This document shows, one piece after another, positions 15,740-20,611 of a stretch of DNA of 21,648 nt. The notes under the pieces were generated by a model. That model was given only the letters and a program-made list of their open reading frames with translations, ran no database searches and was not told the DNA's origin. The stretch is from a virus. The DNA is taken from the IMG/VR virus record IMGVR_UViG_3300021197_000511, positions 1 to 21,648 of that record. One strand, given 5' to 3'. Within the stretch, counting starts at the first letter, position 1. Each line of letters begins with the position of its first letter. Made by a program: the position numbers and the translations under genes.

Positions 15740-15741
15740 AA

Positions 15742-16014
15742 TCAACATAGATTGGTGGGGGCAGGCCAGCTAACACGGTTAACGAGAGCTTTGACCTTGT
15801 ACTGCGTCACCCCCAGCTTGTCAGCGATTCGACGAGTGCCATAACCCTCTTTTTGCCATTCCCATATCTGCCGTTTTGTAGCTTCAGAAAATGGCGCAGT
15901 GATCTCAGCCAACCGATAGGCTAGGTACTTCTCTCTCAGCTTTTCTTGCGCCTTGATCGCCCTGTAGAACCTGTCTCCTTGAAACCCGTATGCCTGTGGA
16001 AGCACTTCTTGCAT
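15742..16014 (-). CDS. Small helix-turn-helix protein
   Basis: It encodes 90 residues from ATG at 16014, with GGGGAG nine bases upstream on the minus strand. The C-terminal half contains a clear HTH (SEATKRQIWEWQKEGYG-TRRIADKLGVTQ, about residues 43-72) of the resolvase/Hin-like or sigma-like kind, followed by a recognition helix end (KVKALVNRV). The N-terminal 35 residues are basic and helical. Its first 79 bases overlap the end of the preceding zinc-finger gene in another frame. It is the last gene of the leftward operon. A DNA-binding regulator is likely; the target is unknown. Confidence 0.65.
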   Translation of the reverse strand: MQEVLPQAYGFQGDRFYRAIKAQEKLREKYLAYRLAEITAPFSEATKRQIWEWQKEGYGTRRIADKLGVTQYKVKALVNRVSWPAPTNLC

Positions 16015-16157
16015 CTTCTCTGACTCCCCTTCGTTAGATCTTCTGCTGGAAAGACACCCTTGCAGTTCATGCAGATATTGAGATCACGCTTGATCCCAGA
16101 CTCTAGCTGCTGAATCTTCCCACCCTCTTCAAGAAATTTCTTGACGGCATCATTCAT
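15936..16157 (-). CDS. Small zinc-finger protein with GGKIQ motif
   Basis: It encodes 73 residues. The N-terminus VKKFLEEGGKIQQLESG resembles a short motif (FL-x-x-GGKI-x-x-L) recurring in small phage proteins. CMNC at residues 29-32 and CKKC at 47-50 form a four-Cys zinc-binding site, followed by HRH and a basic Ser/Arg/Lys tail that could contact nucleic acid. The start is four bases inside the upstream gene (ATGA overlap, 16154-16157). The 3' end overlaps the HTH gene by 79 bases. The role is unknown. Confidence 0.6.
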   Translation of the reverse strand: MNDAVKKFLEEGGKIQQLESGIKRDLNICMNCKGVFPAEDLTKGSQRRCKKCFHRHTGFKETGSTGRSRRKKS

Positions 16158-16618
16158 CGTCTGCCCTCCGTCTGCACCACCATGAATCCTAGAGTACCTA
16201 GTTTGGCTTTCAGGGGGTACTGGACACCCAGTTCATTGTCTACACGATTAACAAGCTGCTCGATCCACGCAGGGACGTTCTCAGGGCGTTTTACTGTCAC
16301 CCCGTCGTATTGCACACCATGCCTATGTTCTAGCAGTCGGGTGGCTATCTCCTCGCTCTCAGATGTGCTGTTGGTCTTCTCTCCACCACCCTCGGTTTTG
16401 ATTGATGACAACTTGTTAAGTTTCGACCTAATGTCCTTGGGTAACGGGAAGTGGTCGAGTTCCTCGGTTAGCTGACCTAGTGCCTCGGTCATCAGCGCAA
16501 CGCTTTCTTTGCCGAATGCTTGGTAATGCACTTTTCCAAGTTCCTCCCAGTCGCGTTTCTTAAATGGGTGGAGTGCGAACCATTGCGAGTAAAGAGCCGT
16601 AAATTCTTGCTTATTCAT
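16154..16618 (-). CDS. Unknown protein, possible replication accessory factor
   Basis: It encodes 154 residues. The N-terminal 60 residues are helical (FTALYSQWFALHPFKKRDWEEL-type start, then a second helix ending LTEELDHFPLPKDIRSKLNKL). A Ser/Thr/Glu-rich linker (about 70-90) follows, then a C-terminal mixed domain with VPAWIEQLVNRVDNEL. A helical N-domain ending in an F-P-x-P segment is reminiscent of G39P-type helicase loaders/inhibitors, but the resemblance is weak. It sits two genes after Erf and immediately after the SSB-like gene, separated by a structured 143-bp gap. I do not recognise it with confidence. Confidence 0.55.
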   Translation of the reverse strand: MNKQEFTALYSQWFALHPFKKRDWEELGKVHYQAFGKESVALMTEALGQLTEELDHFPLPKDIRSKLNKLSSIKTEGGGEKTNSTSESEEIATRLLEHRHGVQYDGVTVKRPENVPAWIEQLVNRVDNELGVQYPLKAKLGTLGFMVVQTEGRR

Positions 16619-16634
16619 AGATTCCCCTAGTTAT

Positions 16635-16727
16635 GCGGCAGTCGATCACTTTGATGCGTGAATGAATTGCGGGTCACAAAGCAAGTGACCTATCTCTCTA
16701 ACCCCGAAGGGAGGCTGACGCTGCCGC
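16635..16727 (-). other. Structured intergenic element (multi-hairpin, tRNA-like layout)
   Basis: This lies in the 143-bp gap between the SSB-like gene and the next leftward gene. GCGGCAG (16635-16641) and CTGCCGC (16721-16727) form a perfect 7-bp closing stem. Inside it lie TCAC/GTGA (16646-16649 and 16658-16661, 8-nt loop), GGTCAC/GTGACC (16672-16677 and 16685-16690, 7-nt loop) and, on the transcribed minus strand, a CCC-TTCG-GGG tetraloop hairpin (16702-16711). GCGGGT at 16669-16674 can alternatively pair with ACCCGC at 16744-16749, so two folds compete. It lacks the T-loop and D-loop consensus of tRNA. Possible roles are a structured leader, a processing site or a DNA cruciform. Confidence 0.4.
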
Positions 16728-16761
16728 TCGCCTGCCCAGAATCACCCGCGACCTAATGGTA

Positions 16762-17052
16762 TCAGAATGGAATGTCGTCCTCGAAGTCATCCATCGTCTG
16801 TGGCGGTGTATAAGCCTTTGCAGACTGACCGCCTTTGGGTTGCCACTTGTTGACTGCTAGATACCAGTTGCCGCTTTTGCCAACCTTGATCTGGGCCTTG
16901 ATGTTGCCGTTCTTATCCAGACCGCCATCATCGAAGGTTGCGGTGTTGAGCCAATGCCTTAGCTCCTCTTTGTTGATTTTGACTTCGGCCTTAATCCATT
17001 CCTTGTTGGGTTCAAAGACTCGAATGCCATTGACGAATTGTATGTCGCTCAC
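16762..17052 (-). CDS. Single-stranded DNA-binding (SSB-like) protein
   Basis: It encodes 96 residues. The C-terminus MDDFEDDIPF is the acidic tail with terminal Ile-Pro-Phe used by bacterial SSB to recruit partner proteins. Before it, a Gly/Gln/Pro-rich linker (about 72-86) follows a small beta-rich domain (about 5-70) with aromatic residues (WIKAEVKIN, GNWYLAVNKWQ) suited to stacking on ssDNA. At under 100 residues it is shorter than E. coli SSB (about 178) and probably a reduced or divergent OB-type domain. It overlaps the upstream winged-helix gene by four bases and lies near Erf, consistent with a recombination/replication role. Confidence 0.75.
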   Translation of the reverse strand: MSDIQFVNGIRVFEPNKEWIKAEVKINKEELRHWLNTATFDDGGLDKNGNIKAQIKVGKSGNWYLAVNKWQPKGGQSAKAYTPPQTMDDFEDDIPF

Positions 17053-17534
17053 AGTAGCTCCAGTAGTATTGCGGTAAGTGATGAGGCTGCTGCTGCAACC
17101 AGTAAGATATAAACTTTGTCCTTAACGTCGAGTCGCACCTCTACCGTCTCAAATAAGCGCTTTGGAGGCGTTATTTCGCCGCTCTCAGGCGTTTTCTCTA
17201 CGAGTGAGGGGTTTGGTACTGGGTTTGACGGTTTCACCTTAGCGTAAGCCTCGCGGCCCCCTTCGTTCCATTCTTGAACCATCTTAGTCACCGAATGTCT
17301 GTCTTCGCCTTGCAGCGAATTTTTATTCGCAACGACCACAAACTTGTTGTAATTGTGGTCTGCCCTGACCAACTGACGGCGCTGTTGCATGTTAATCAGA
17401 CAACGCTTCACCTGATCTTTTGACATGCGTACCTTACGCTTTCGAAGGCGCTCATGGATGCCGTTATAAGCCAAAGGCCCATCGGCCTGTACAATTTCGT
17501 ATATCTCCCTTGCAAATCCTCTTTTGGGTTTCAC
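17049..17534 (-). CDS. Winged-helix-like protein with C-terminal membrane anchor
   Basis: It encodes 161 residues. Residues about 5-68 look like a winged helix: FAREIYEIVQADGPLAYNGI, then a basic recognition region (RKRKVRMSKDQVKRCLINM) and a wing-like RQLVRADHNYNKFVVV. A Pro/Ser/Glu-rich linker follows (about 100-130). The final segment VYILLVAAAASSLTAILLEL (about 141-160) is one transmembrane helix at the very C-terminus. This predicts a cytoplasmic DNA-binding domain tethered to the inner membrane. It lies between Erf and SSB with four-base overlaps on both sides. The DNA-binding role is inferred from pattern and not proven. Confidence 0.65.
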   Translation of the reverse strand: MKPKRGFAREIYEIVQADGPLAYNGIHERLRKRKVRMSKDQVKRCLINMQQRRQLVRADHNYNKFVVVANKNSLQGEDRHSVTKMVQEWNEGGREAYAKVKPSNPVPNPSLVEKTPESGEITPPKRLFETVEVRLDVKDKVYILLVAAAASSLTAILLELL

Positions 17535-18163
17535 TGCTTTTCTCCTCGCATTTTTGTGATTGATGTTCGCACTCCGCTAGGTAATTCACGCCAAACAGCT
17601 ATTTTCATGTCGCTGTCGGTGTTTAGCTCTTCGATCAGTTCATTAATGCCAGCTTCGTCTGCTTGTTGTACACAGTTAACAAGAGCGGTCGCGTACTGGT
17701 CGCGTTTTGCTTGATCCACTTGAATGCCAGACTCTTGCATGACTGTCTCAATGACAGACTGTCCACGCTTCTTTGGTGGTGCCTTTGCTGCTGCGTTCCC
17801 GTCGTCGTCTTCGTCGGCAGATACTCCGCAAGCCATCGCAAGAGAATATCTTTTGGCATACGTCAGCGCTGATCCAAAGCCTTGAGCGTTCTCACGGTCG
17901 ATAGGTACGGGCACAGGGCCGGTTCTTAACTCCTCACCGTGCCCATGAAACACCGTCTCAACCGCGATACCCTGATCCATTGGGACAGACCTTTGAACGT
18001 ACGCTATTCCGTTCGCGTTGAGCGCAGGCTTGACTGCGTCGATCACACTCTTGAGAGAAGCAAACTTGCTCTTGAAGTGTGGGTTAGTTTGGTCAAATGC
18101 CGCATGCGACATTTCAGACTGCGCCTTCACCAAGGCGCTAATCAGAGTTGGTTCTGATTCCAT
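17531..18163 (-). CDS. erf: Erf-family single-strand annealing protein
   Basis: It encodes 210 residues. It carries the Erf core: NPHFKSKFASL (27-37), a V-I-D-A-V-K-P helix, NGIAYVQ (51-57), TVFHGHGEEL (70-79) and GSALTYAKRYSLAMACGVSADEDDD (97-121). A Lys/Pro linker and a helical C-terminal domain follow. Erf proteins form rings that anneal complementary ssDNA, supporting phage recombination and circularisation. AGAGGA seven bases upstream of the ATG supports the start, which lies 26 bases inside the preceding small gene. The downstream SSB-like gene and the NinG gene on the other strand complete a recombination set. Confidence 0.92.
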   Translation of the reverse strand: MESEPTLISALVKAQSEMSHAAFDQTNPHFKSKFASLKSVIDAVKPALNANGIAYVQRSVPMDQGIAVETVFHGHGEELRTGPVPVPIDRENAQGFGSALTYAKRYSLAMACGVSADEDDDGNAAAKAPPKKRGQSVIETVMQESGIQVDQAKRDQYATALVNCVQQADEAGINELIEELNTDSDMKIAVWRELPSGVRTSITKMRGEKQ

Positions 18164-18329
18164 TCATCAATCCTCTTAGTTGGTTTTGCATGTACTCGTA
18201 ACGCTCTAGCGAGTTCATTGGTAGATCACAGCGCTGGATGTTGTCCAGCACTTGTGAGTAAGGGAGTGGGACTAGCTCATCGTCTGGCCCCAAATCATCT
18301 TCGAACATTTCGCATTTAACGCGACCCAT
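18138..18329 (-). CDS. Small acidic hypothetical protein
   Basis: It encodes 63 residues, acidic at the start (CEMFEDDLGPDDELVPLPYSQVL) and helical afterwards (SLERYEYMQNQLRGLMNGI). No domain is recognised. It overlaps the upstream zinc-ribbon gene by 14 bases and Erf by 26 bases, which fits a tightly packed early operon. Acidic small early proteins sometimes inhibit host proteins, but nothing here shows that. Confidence 0.6.
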   Translation of the reverse strand: MGRVKCEMFEDDLGPDDELVPLPYSQVLDNIQRCDLPMNSLERYEYMQNQLRGLMNGIRTNSD

Positions 18330-18741
18330 TAAACACCTCCGTCAAGCAGCCGATCTGATTGCCTCGGTACCAGATGAAGAATTGACCAGCAGGGTTGCTA
18401 TCGCGCACGTCGGCAGGTCTGTGAATGTCGTTGACTATCTTTGACAGTGTCCAGTGCAGGTTCTGTTCCCACCACATTTGAAGATCAAACATATCGGCGC
18501 GGGACTCAGACACTAGGCCATTCTCAAAGCCAGAGCATTCAGTCATACCGTAGAGGTGAAGGTTGAACAGGGTGTCGTTGTCTTTGGGTTCGCCAAGATC
18601 GCAGACTGGGCAAACGAGGCACTTGTGTCCATCATCATTCAGATCGCGGAGTTCTCCGTCGCACTTAGTGCAGAGTGGAGCGTCACCCCACATTGCTTGC
18701 CATCGCATATCAGATTCAATTGGTCTATCAGGTACGATCAT
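18316..18741 (-). CDS. Zinc-ribbon-like hypothetical protein
   Basis: It encodes 141 residues. The N-terminal third has Cys24-x2-Cys27 and Cys41-x2-Cys44, plus Cys47 and His39 nearby, a zinc-ribbon layout. The rest is rich in aromatic residues (DLQMWWEQNLHWTLSKIV; QFFIWYRGNQIG) with no domain I know. It is the second gene of the leftward transcript. A nucleic-acid- or protein-binding role is suggested by the zinc site only. Confidence 0.65.
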   Translation of the reverse strand: MIVPDRPIESDMRWQAMWGDAPLCTKCDGELRDLNDDGHKCLVCPVCDLGEPKDNDTLFNLHLYGMTECSGFENGLVSESRADMFDLQMWWEQNLHWTLSKIVNDIHRPADVRDSNPAGQFFIWYRGNQIGCLTEVFNGSR

Positions 18742-18757
18742 GATTCCCCCGAGCCGC

Positions 18758-18997
18758 TTACGCGGCCACGTTGTTAGTAACTTTCAGGCAATAATCACGC
18801 GCAGCCTCGAAGGTCTCGAAGTGCCTGCAACGCTGCATCATCAAATTGCCCGTAGAGGTGTAAGACACCATCACTCTCCAAGGCTTCAAAGTAGAGCTAA
18901 TTGCCCAGATGAGTGCGGTGAAACCTTTGGGATCTCTGTCTTCGTACCACCAAAGATCATCATTGATAAAACCGTATGCAATTTGATTTGACATCAT
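18758..18997 (-). CDS. First gene of the leftward early operon, unknown
   Basis: It encodes 79 residues from ATG 18997, or 78 from the adjacent ATG at 18994. It is Trp- and aromatic-rich (DDLWWYEDRD; LIWAISSTLKPWRVMVSY) and ends with a short helix (FETFEAARDYCLKV). That strand-strand-helix tail resembles small one-domain proteins of about 80 residues with an F-x-T-F-E-A-A-x-x-Y motif, which are common in phages but uncharacterised. The upstream GGGA gives a weak ribosome binding site. The leftward promoter lies about 25-50 bases upstream. Confidence 0.6.
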   Translation of the reverse strand: MMSNQIAYGFINDDLWWYEDRDPKGFTALIWAISSTLKPWRVMVSYTSTGNLMMQRCRHFETFEAARDYCLKVTNNVAA

Positions 18998-19020
18998 CTT
19001 TTCCCGTTGTTGTTGAAGCC

Positions 19021-19049
19021 ATTGTCACCGATACCGATACATCTGTCAA
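19021..19049 (-). promoter_or_regulatory. Leftward early promoter
   Basis: On the minus strand TTGACA (plus-strand 19044-19049) is a perfect -35 box, and GACAAT (19021-19026) is a 4-of-6 -10 box with an ideal 17-bp spacer. The spacer contains the tandem repeat ACCGATACCGATAC (19027-19040, plus strand), so a bound regulator would block RNA polymerase. Transcription should start near 19014, about 17 nt before the first leftward gene. Confidence 0.65.
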
Positions 19050-19136
19050 CACAAAAGATACAATTATTTTGATTTATTTTTATCCTCTATCGGTTGACTC
19101 AAGTATCCGCTGGGTGTACTGTCGCCGAATGGATAC
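19027..19136. promoter_or_regulatory. Operator-like repeat cluster in divergent control region
   Basis: GATAC or its complement GTATC occurs at 19030-19034, 19036-19040, 19057-19061, 19103-19107 and 19132-19136. The first two sit in the tandem repeat ACCGATACCGATAC. GTCACCGATA (19024-19033) is mirrored with one base missing by TATCGGTTGAC (19088-19098). The two ends of this inverted repeat overlap the leftward -10/spacer and the proposed rightward -35. This suits binding by the Cro-like protein or a repressor encoded elsewhere. Confidence 0.45.
19094..19120 (+). promoter_or_regulatory. Candidate rightward promoter for the Cro-like gene
   Basis: TTGACT (19094-19099) is a 5-of-6 match to the -35 box. 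TGTACT (19115-19120) is a weak -10 after a 15-bp spacer. If used, transcription would start near 19127, leaving only about two bases before the ATG at 19129. No Shine-Dalgarno sequence precedes that ATG, so a nearly leaderless mRNA is plausible, as for lambda cI from PRM. Confidence 0.35.
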
Positions 19137-19344
19137 ACAACTATTTGAAGAATTACTGAGTGGTGCTGGAACCAATCAAGCTGGCTTGGCTAGTAAGATA
19201 GGGGTCACTCGACAGATGTTGCACAAGTACAAAAGCGCAGGTATTCCCGCGAATCGTGTGATACAGTTCGAGAAGGCAACGGGGGTTCCACGAGAAAGAA
19301 TTAGACCAGATGTATTTGATGAACAGTACATTCTGGGCAGTTAG
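19129..19344 (+). CDS. Cro/YdaS-like transcription regulator
   Basis: It encodes 71 residues from ATG 19129. A longer in-frame reading from 18976 crosses the promoter region and the start of the divergent gene, so I reject it. The HTH spans about residues 17-48: QAGLASKIGVTRQMLHKYK, then the AGIPANRVIQFEKATGVPRE segment. This 'G-I-P-x-x-R-x-I-x-x-E-x-A-T-G-V' pattern is the hallmark of YdaS/Cro-like proteins, small dimeric DNA binders in lambdoid prophages. The gene is divergent from the leftward operon with operator-like repeats between them, so it probably controls the early switch. No strong ribosome binding site is seen. A separate CI-type repressor is not in the window. Confidence 0.85.
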   Translation: MDTQLFEELLSGAGTNQAGLASKIGVTRQMLHKYKSAGIPANRVIQFEKATGVPRERIRPDVFDEQYILGS

Positions 19345-19689
19345 CGGTCAGTCCCCATACTCTCCCCCCTCCCCGTTGTTGTGGGGGCTGGCCCATTTAT
19401 TCGCTCCACGAAAGTGGCAGAGGCTCGAAAGAGTGCGGGTGGTTGACCCGTTGAGCAGAACGACCAAAGGCAACTCGTTTGAAGCTGGGCGCTGTAGTAG
19501 GGAGCGCCAAATTGAACACTCGTTAATGGTGGCATAAAAACCCTCTCCCCCGTTTTATATATGGGCAGAGAGGTGGGCAGCGTTTGAGCCAGCGCAGAAG
19601 TGGTTGAGTGGAAATACAGCCTAACGATACAGACAGATCTAGTATGGGCCACCAAACCCCTACTAAATGTCATCTGTGGGAGAGAGAAA
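19345..19689 (+). other. Gene-free, hairpin-rich region
   Basis: I see no supported gene here. Perfect short stems are CCCC/GGGG (19371-19386), CCAC-GAAA-GTGG (19406-19417), CTC-GAAA-GAG (19424-19433), CGGGT/ACCCG with a 5-nt loop (19436-19450) and GGCGCT/AGCGCC with a 9-nt loop (19488-19508). Positions 19542-19573 can pair CCTCTC with GAGAGG. Two stems carry GAAA tetraloops, a GNRA type favoured in RNA. None is followed by a T run. TTGAAC (19512-19517) and CATAAA (19533-19538) are a weak promoter candidate. It may be an early leader RNA, a noncoding RNA or an antitermination site. Confidence 0.4.
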
Positions 19690-20007
19690 ATGGATCGAAT
19701 GGATGCAATACTGACGAAACTCAGTGAGCGTATAAACGAGTGGGAGAGAGCAAGTCGGGAAGCCATTGAAGCAGAAACAACTTTCAAGTCTTATGAGGCA
19801 TCTGTCCAGAAGGCGCACATGGATGCAGGCAGCAGCGCGGCAAAAGCTCAAACAGAAACAAGATCAGGGGGAGAGTGGGCCAGCCACTACAGGGCAGTCC
19901 AGTTAGCCAACCTAAATGCCGAGAAGTTGAAGAAGCAGATCATGCTTGGGCAGTTGATGTTCGACGCAGAGCGAACCAAGCAGGCTAATCAGCGCAGAAT
20001 CGTCTGA
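19690..20007 (+). CDS. Helical hypothetical protein upstream of NinG
   Basis: It encodes 105 residues from ATG 19690, with GGGAGAGAG just upstream; an earlier in-frame start at 19600 lacks such a site. It is almost wholly helical: DAILTKLSERINEWERASRE, a middle with KSYEASVQKAH, and a C-terminal charged helix (NAEKLKKQIMLGQLMFDAER). A short Gly/Ser break separates two helices, suggesting a coiled-coil hairpin. The stop shares a base with the NinG start. Function is unknown; co-transcription with NinG suggests a DNA-metabolism context. Confidence 0.65.
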   Translation: MDRMDAILTKLSERINEWERASREAIEAETTFKSYEASVQKAHMDAGSSAAKAQTETRSGGEWASHYRAVQLANLNAEKLKKQIMLGQLMFDAERTKQANQRRIV

Positions 20008-20435
20008 TGCCAAAGAAACCCACCTCGGCAACTTTACGCGCCAAAGCATTGAAAACGCTGCAAAGACTCGCCAGAATCAGCGCGGCTGATGAGTCGGGCT
20101 TCGCGGCTTGTGTATCATGCGGAAGGGTTCAGCACTACAAAGAGATGGACGGTGGGCACTTTATCCCCAAGGGTTCATCATCAAGGTGGGCGCTTGAAGA
20201 ATGCAATGTGAACCCTCAGTGTAAGGGTTGCAATGGCTATGGTATGAAGCATGGCAGCGCAGAAGCCCAGTACACAATGTGGATGATGGACTGGTACGGA
20301 CGAGACACTGTGGAACACATGCTGTCCACAAAGAAAGACCCAGTTAAGTTTTACGCATCGGATTATCGTGAGATGATTGCAGACTGGGAAGAACAGATCA
20401 AAGCGCATGAGCGCAGAATTGGTGAACGGAGATGA
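20007..20435 (+). CDS. ninG: NinG/Rap-like recombination protein
   Basis: It encodes 142 residues. Cys35-x2-Cys38 (CVSCG), the DGGHFI motif with His51, an R60 and Glu64/65-Cys-Asn stretch, and Cys72-x2-Cys75-Asn (QCKGCN) reproduce the conserved core of lambda NinG (Rap), a zinc-containing Holliday-junction endonuclease of HNH-like type. The N-terminal basic helix (LRAKALKTLQRLARI) and C-terminal charged helix are also typical. Lambda NinG is about 200 residues, so this is a shorter member. It is one-base coupled to the upstream gene and overlaps the next by four bases. Confidence 0.88.
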   Translation: MPKKPTSATLRAKALKTLQRLARISAADESGFAACVSCGRVQHYKEMDGGHFIPKGSSSRWALEECNVNPQCKGCNGYGMKHGSAEAQYTMWMMDWYGRDTVEHMLSTKKDPVKFYASDYREMIADWEEQIKAHERRIGERR

Positions 20436-20611
20436 GAAGCCCGAGGGCTATTGCGGTTGATATGGTGAGGGCCATGGACGCAGCAGCCAAGCAGGTTTGG
20501 GAAGCAGAACAGAAGACAGAATCGGACGACAAACTCAAGGCGTTGGTTTTTGCCCACGTCTGCAATTCATACGCTCGCAGAGGGGGCTATGGGAAAGAGA
20601 AAGTTACCTGA
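20432..20611 (+). CDS. 59-residue hypothetical protein
   Basis: An ATG at 20432 overlaps the NinG stop (ATGA) and opens a 59-codon frame ending TGA 20609-20611. The product begins MRSPRAIAVDMVRAMDAAAK and has a helical middle (VWEAEQKTESDDKLKALVFA) and a basic Gly-rich tail. It covers the gap exactly and overlaps the next gene by 23 bases, the style of the rest of the cluster. AACGGAG just upstream provides a ribosome binding site. No function is recognised. Confidence 0.65.
   Translation: MRSPRAIAVDMVRAMDAAAKQVWEAEQKTESDDKLKALVFAHVCNSYARRGGYGKEKVT

Noticed and set aside
15726-15754. Bidirectional terminator made of the palindrome plus CAATC/GATTG
   Set aside because: Both stems are only 5 bp and no T run follows on either strand.
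16635-16727. tRNA gene (Ser-like, anticodon loop TTGCTTT on the minus strand)
   Set aside because: Length and the 7-bp closing stem fit, but there is no GTTC-type T-loop, no D-loop GG, no proper D stem and no CCA. I list it only as a structured element.
18563-18991. 142-codon plus-strand frame opposite the zinc-ribbon gene
   Set aside because: It is antisense to two leftward genes, has a Ser/Arg/His-rich low-complexity translation, and crosses their junction.
19281-19300. Second parS-like site (GTTCCACGAGAAAG)
   Set aside because: It matches only 11 of 14 core positions, is not palindromic and lies inside the Cro-like coding sequence.
19310-19537. 75-codon plus-strand frame overlapping the end of the Cro-like gene
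   Set aside because: It has a low-complexity, Arg-rich translation, a start inside the regulator gene and no ribosome binding site. It is better explained as noncoding hairpin-rich DNA.
19341-19787. 148-codon minus-strand frame across the gene-free region
   Set aside because: It is Ser- and Arg-rich with no domain, overlaps the real start of the helical gene at 19690 on the other strand, and has no convincing ribosome binding site.
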